Shown here: one piece after another, positions 60,720 to 64,000 of the stretch
Layout of the letters: every line of letters begins with the position of its first letter
Numbering within the stretch: the stretch's first letter is position 1
Source of the DNA: Shewanella fodinae
GTDB lineage: Bacteria; Pseudomonadota; Gammaproteobacteria; Enterobacterales; Shewanellaceae
Length of the DNA: 64,000 nucleotides
Assembly: GCF_014651955.1 (NCBI RefSeq)
Contig: NZ_BMXW01000005.1
Location: forward strand, 120,333 to 184,332
Reading direction: 5' to 3'
Translations under genes and position numbers: made by a program
The notes under the pieces: model-generated
Databases searched by the model: none
Told to the model about the DNA's origin: nothing
Seen by the model: the letters and a program-made list of their open reading frames with translations, nothing else

Positions 60720-61514
60720 ATGCGTTATTCACCAACCTTGGCGTTGCCGTGGCTATTATGCTGCGCCCCCACCGCCTTGGCCTGTAACCCGCTGCCACCA
60801 GCTGTCACTGACGCAGTTCTTCAACATCAGATGGTGATGGTCGGTGAATATCATGGGACAAACGAAGCGCCACAGGCATTTTATGATCTGGTCTGTACAG
60901 CATTAGCCGCCAAGCCACAGGCCATTACGGTGGCTTTAGAACTGAATGCCATCAAAGGCATCACCCTCACCGATAAAAATTCCCTACAACAGTGGCTCAC
61001 TGCCGATAAAGAGTGGCTGGGGCCTCATGACGGTCGCAGCAGCAAAGCCATGTATCAGTTACTAGAAAAACTGGTAGAGGCTAGACAGACCTATCCGCAA
61101 CTCTCCATATTGCTATTTAATAGTCATGCAGACGCCCGTGATGAGGCGATGGCGCAGAATATTATGGCTGACTATCATGGCCAAAAATTGCTGACTTATT
61201 CAGGTGATACTCATGCAAAGCAGACGCCAGGCACCGCATGGGATGCCAATGCCACATTAATGGGACAAGTGCTTAAGCAGCACTATCCAGCGCAAATTTA
61301 CAGTATCAAATTACGCTACGCAGGCGGTACTGCCTGGGCTTGGGAAGATACCATTGGGGTACAAAAAGTGAGCGTGACTCGTGAACCTGCGCCCTTTACC
61401 AGCCAAATATCAGCTAATGCCGACTTTAATCTGCTGTGGAATATTGGGCCAGTCACCGCCTCCTATCCTTATCTAGCAACGGCAGCAGAGCAGCAAAACT
61501 CCGTTAGCCACTGA
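60720..61514 (+). CDS. ChaN/TIKI-superfamily-like secreted protein
   Basis: A 264-residue protein with a likely signal peptide (MRYSPTLALPWLLCCAPTALAC). The motif MVGEYHGTNEAPQAFYDLV with a following VALELN and later YSGDTHAKQTPG resembles the GE-H ... E ... H arrangement of ChaN, erythromycin-esterase and TIKI-type proteins, some of which bind heme or metal. Which branch is unclear. The start is well supported by AAAGGAAGGATATT. It is followed closely by the ModF-like gene, but no metal-uptake system is seen. Treat the superfamily call as moderately confident and the function as unknown. Confidence 0.6.
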   Translation: MRYSPTLALPWLLCCAPTALACNPLPPAVTDAVLQHQMVMVGEYHGTNEAPQAFYDLVCTALAAKPQAITVALELNAIKGITLTDKNSLQQWLTADKEWLGPHDGRSSKAMYQLLEKLVEARQTYPQLSILLFNSHADARDEAMAQNIMADYHGQKLLTYSGDTHAKQTPGTAWDANATLMGQVLKQHYPAQIYSIKLRYAGGTAWAWEDTIGVQKVSVTREPAPFTSQISANADFNLLWNIGPVTASYPYLATAAEQQNSVSH

Positions 61515-61603
61515 TAGCGTCAGCCATTTAACTACTGGCATTCGCGAAGCGATTATTGCAGTATGGAACCCCTGCTGTCGTCATCGCTTATATTCACAAT
61601 CAA

Positions 61604-63034
61604 ATGCTTATCCAGGATCTGAAATACCAAACGGCTTCCAGCAAACTGTTTATCGAAAAGTGGCACATCGCACCGGGCGAACACTGGGGCGTGTTTGCCG
61701 GACAAGGCCAAGCTGCCGAGTTGCTTGTGGGTTTGCTGAGTGGAGAGTTAACCCCCCATAAAGGAACTATCGAAGGGTTGCCAGCCAAAGTGGCCTGTGT
61801 ATCGCTGCAACAGCAGCAAAAGTTGCTGGAACAACAGATTGCCGACGATGAAAGCGAGATGCAGAGCGGCGACACCGTGTCGCAGATCTTGCTGGATAAT
61901 GGTTGTGATATGCAAACACTGCCGGAACTATTGGCGATCACCGACCTAACCCACCTGCAAGATCGTGGTTTTCGGCTGTTATCGACCGGAGAAACCCGCC
62001 GCTTAATGCTAGCCAAAGCCATTGCCGGACAACCGCAATGGTTAATTCTGGATGAGCCTTATGCCGGACTCGACGTTGCCCATCGGGCGGCATTAAGCAA
62101 ACTGCTGCAAACGCTCGCCAAACATACGCAGCTGTTGTTACTCACCAGTCGCGAAGATGAACTACCTGCGTTTATCAGTCATATAGCACTGTTTGATGAC
62201 CACCAACTGACACAAACCTTGAGCCGAGAAGCATGGCAACAGCATCCTTTACTAGTGCAGATGCAGGCGTTATCGGAAGCGAAAAGTGCGCGGATGCTGG
62301 CGTTGCTAAAGCAACAAGATGCAGCTAATTATCCCAACCCGCTGCTACAGTTGACTGATGTAAAAGTGGCTTACACTGACACGCTGATTTTTGAACATGT
62401 CAACTGGACCATTAACCGCGGTGAACACTGGCAATTACGCGGCCCCAATGGCGCGGGTAAAAGCACGCTGCTGGGGCTGATTTTGGGCGATCATCCGCAG
62501 TGTTACAGCAATAACATCACCATTCTTGGTGTTAAACGCGGCAGCGGCGAAAGCATCTGGGACATCAAAAAGCATATTGGCGTAGTGTCTTCGTCATTGC
62601 ACTTGCAATACCGGGTTAATTGCAGCGCCCTGGAAGTGCTGCTCTCAGGTTATTTTGACTCCATCGGTCTCTATCAAAAACCCTCTGCGCTACAAATCAG
62701 TAATGCCCAGACCTGGCTAGAAGTGCTGGAGATGAGAGAATTTGCCAAGACTGGCTTCCGCTCACTGGATTATGGCCAACAACGACTGTTGCTGATTGCC
62801 CGTGCGCTGATCAAACAGCCAGCGCTGTTAATTCTCGATGAACCCTATCAGGGGCTGGACTATCTCAACCGCAAGCTGGTATTTCATGCACTCAATCGCA
62901 TTGCTGCCAGTAATATCAGCCAGTTACTGTACGTTACTCACCATCATGAAGATACTCTCGATGCGATTCATCATTTTGCGGATTTTGTGCCTGTAGGTGA
63001 TGGCAGCCATCGGTTAGTGATAAGTCACAATTAA
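61604..63034 (+). CDS. modF: ModF-like tandem ABC ATPase
   Basis: A 476-residue soluble protein of two ABC ATPase domains. It starts at the ATG at 61604; a TTG at 61556 has no support. It resembles E. coli ModF (490 residues), linked to molybdate metabolism. The second domain matches strongly: Walker A GPNGAGKST at 280-288, GSGESIWDIKKHIGVVSSS, and ILDEPYQGLD. The first domain has a good signature (LSTGETRR) and Walker B (LILDEPYAGLD), but its Walker A is AGQGQAAEL (residues 32-40), lacking the catalytic lysine. No modABC genes are in the window. Confidence 0.85.
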   Translation: MLIQDLKYQTASSKLFIEKWHIAPGEHWGVFAGQGQAAELLVGLLSGELTPHKGTIEGLPAKVACVSLQQQQKLLEQQIADDESEMQSGDTVSQILLDNGCDMQTLPELLAITDLTHLQDRGFRLLSTGETRRLMLAKAIAGQPQWLILDEPYAGLDVAHRAALSKLLQTLAKHTQLLLLTSREDELPAFISHIALFDDHQLTQTLSREAWQQHPLLVQMQALSEAKSARMLALLKQQDAANYPNPLLQLTDVKVAYTDTLIFEHVNWTINRGEHWQLRGPNGAGKSTLLGLILGDHPQCYSNNITILGVKRGSGESIWDIKKHIGVVSSSLHLQYRVNCSALEVLLSGYFDSIGLYQKPSALQISNAQTWLEVLEMREFAKTGFRSLDYGQQRLLLIARALIKQPALLILDEPYQGLDYLNRKLVFHALNRIAASNISQLLYVTHHHEDTLDAIHHFADFVPVGDGSHRLVISHN

Positions 63035-63048
63035 AGGATGATGAGCAG

Positions 63049-63291
63049 ATGTGGCGTGAATTTACGAAAGTCATCACCGTGTATATCGCATTGGCAATTG
63101 TTCTCATCTTAGCGTTCTGGCTCACCCTCAAACTAATACCGTGGCAACTGCACTGGCTCAAACTGATGATTCCTTCGCTTGCGCTCGCCACGCCCCATTG
63201 GCTGATAGCATTGCTCATTAGCGTCCAGCTCTTCAGCTATTTCGTTGGGCTAATTTTTCTCGGCATAAAATTGCTCACAAAAATCCATTGA
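63049..63291 (+). CDS. Small two-helix membrane protein, unknown
   Basis: An 80-residue protein with two hydrophobic segments (about 8-28 and 51-74) and basic ends. I do not recognise the family. It begins 14 bases after the ModF-like stop codon (AAAGGATGATGAGCAG provides a ribosome binding site) and is on the same strand, so co-transcription is likely. Whether it acts with ModF is unknown. Confidence 0.65.
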   Translation: MWREFTKVITVYIALAIVLILAFWLTLKLIPWQLHWLKLMIPSLALATPHWLIALLISVQLFSYFVGLIFLGIKLLTKIH

Positions 63292-63400
63292 TTGACGCGA
63301 TAACGGAATTAGCGTTAGCCGCGCACGTCACTTTAATCTAGCGCCTCCTTTGGTGTAGAATCCCCATTCCCGAATCGATCTCCAAAGGCATTGCTGATAC

Positions 63401-63865
63401 ATGAGCCAAGCACTGTTTTATCTGCTGCCCGCAAATCCGGCCGTCAATGTCAGCGAACAGGTGTCGCTACTGGCCTGCCGTTTAGCACAGCAGTATTTTC
63501 AACAGGGGCAATGGCTGTATCTACATTGTGAAGATCAAGCGCAGGCGTACCAGATAGATGAGTTGCTGTGGCAATTTGAACCCAGCGCCTTTGTGCCCCA
63601 TAACCTCAAAGGTGAAGGGCCAAAAAACGGTGCGCCAGTTGAGATAGGTTTTGACCGGCTTGGCCCCAATGTGCGACGGCCAGTGCTGATTAATCTGGCC
63701 ACAGCAGTGCCAACATTTGCTAACAACTTTAGCCAGATCCTTGATTTTGTTGCGGGTGATGATGTGCAAAAGCAACAGGCTCGGGAGCGTTACCGTCAGT
63801 ATCGCGCTCAGGGCATAGCGCTCAACACTCAAGATTTAGCAACACAACCCATTAATTTTGTTTGA
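63401..63865 (+). CDS. holC: DNA polymerase III subunit chi
   Basis: A 154-residue accessory subunit that joins SSB to the clamp loader. Family segments visible are an N-terminal [10 protein letters not shown] strand, an [25 protein letters not shown] region, [15 protein letters not shown] and the RPVLINLA strand near residue 90. It directly precedes valS, the conserved order in gammaproteobacteria (holC-valS, usually after pepA). pepA is not upstream here. Confidence 0.92.
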   Translation: MSQALFYLLPANPAVNVSEQVSLLACRLAQQYFQQGQWLYLHCEDQAQAYQIDELLWQFEPSAFVPHNLKGEGPKNGAPVEIGFDRLGPNVRRPVLINLATAVPTFANNFSQILDFVAGDDVQKQQARERYRQYRAQGIALNTQDLATQPINFV

Positions 63866-63879
63866 GAAAACTGGTTCCC

Positions 63880-64000
63880 ATGGATAAAACATATAACCCC
63901 AAGTCGATTGAGCAGGCCCTTTACCAAATCTGGGAAGAGAAAGGCTATTTCAAACCCAGCGGCGACAGTAGCAAAGGCAATTACAGTATCATGATCCCGC
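63880..64000 (+). CDS. valS: Valine--tRNA ligase, 5' end (cut by window)
   Basis: Only the first 40 codons are present: [20 protein letters not shown], then KGYFKPSG and SIMIP. This is the N-terminus of the class I valyl-tRNA synthetase; PNVTGSLH, the HIGH-containing region, would follow outside the window. It starts 14 bases after holC stops. The remainder is missing only because the window ends. Confidence 0.93.
   Translation, partial: MDKTYNPKSIEQALYQIWEEKGYFKPSGDSSKGNYSIMIP

Overview
The window looks like a stretch of gammaproteobacterial core chromosome. It most resembles Shewanella or a close relative in the Alteromonadales. The evidence is gene order: carA-carB-greA, rlmE-ftsH-folP-glmM-tpiA-secG-tRNA-Leu-tRNA-fMet-rimP-nusA-infB-rbfA-truB-rpsO, pnp-nlpI, prfC, nupC-deoCABD, divergent serB/ytjB, and radA. 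The Shewanella assignment comes from remembered gene order, not from a search. Base composition looks even, and I see no insertion sequence, prophage, integrase, CRISPR array or rRNA operon.

Layout. 0.3-2.3 kb: a MarR-type regulator divergent from a YiaY-like iron alcohol dehydrogenase. 2.4-5.4 kb: small conserved proteins, an RsmB-type rRNA methyltransferase and the PII protein GlnB. 5.6-8.1 kb: two FimT/GspH minor pseudopilins and an NCS2 purine permease. 8.5-12.7 kb: radA between two PilZ (c-di-GMP receptor) genes. 12.7-14.5 kb: serB and ytjB. 14.5-20.6 kb: a deoxynucleoside salvage block (NupC uptake; DeoD, DeoA, DeoB and DeoC catabolism). 20.7-24.5 kb: a YjjV-like TatD hydrolase, a short DUF5363 gene, prfC and nlpI. 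24.6-42.6 kb: the RNA, translation and envelope-maintenance block, mostly on the minus strand, with a GGDEF-EAL gene placed between rpsO and pnp. 42.7-46.1 kb: a SecD/SecF pair without YajC. 46.2-53.2 kb: greA, carBA, dapB and fklB. 53.3-57 kb: a probable decayed gene and an AaeXAB-like efflux operon. 57.2-63.3 kb: accessory genes (YciI-like, M1 metallopeptidase, GspG-like membrane protein, ChaN/TIKI-like protein, ModF-like ATPase, small membrane protein). 63.4-64 kb: holC and the start of valS.

How the genes work together. NupC imports nucleosides. DeoD and DeoA release (deoxy)ribose-1-phosphate, DeoB isomerises it, and DeoC splits deoxyribose-5-phosphate; the neighbouring NCS2 permease may supply bases. 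The tRNA/rimP-nusA-infB-rbfA-truB-rpsO set couples transcription antitermination, initiation and 30S maturation. carAB supplies carbamoyl phosphate and dapB supplies lysine/diaminopimelate precursors. Two PilZ proteins and a GGDEF-EAL enzyme show c-di-GMP signalling.

No strong candidate for a new multi-gene system was found. The best leads are single-locus oddities: an 81-residue insertion in NupC, a ModF-like ATPase with a lost first Walker A motif, a GspG-like domain fused to a membrane anchor, a decayed gene at 53.3-53.8 kb, competing hairpins in the deoC leader, and a terminator-like hairpin directly before the TTG start of rimP. Several starts were moved from the longest open frame on ribosome-binding-site grounds; these are noted per gene.
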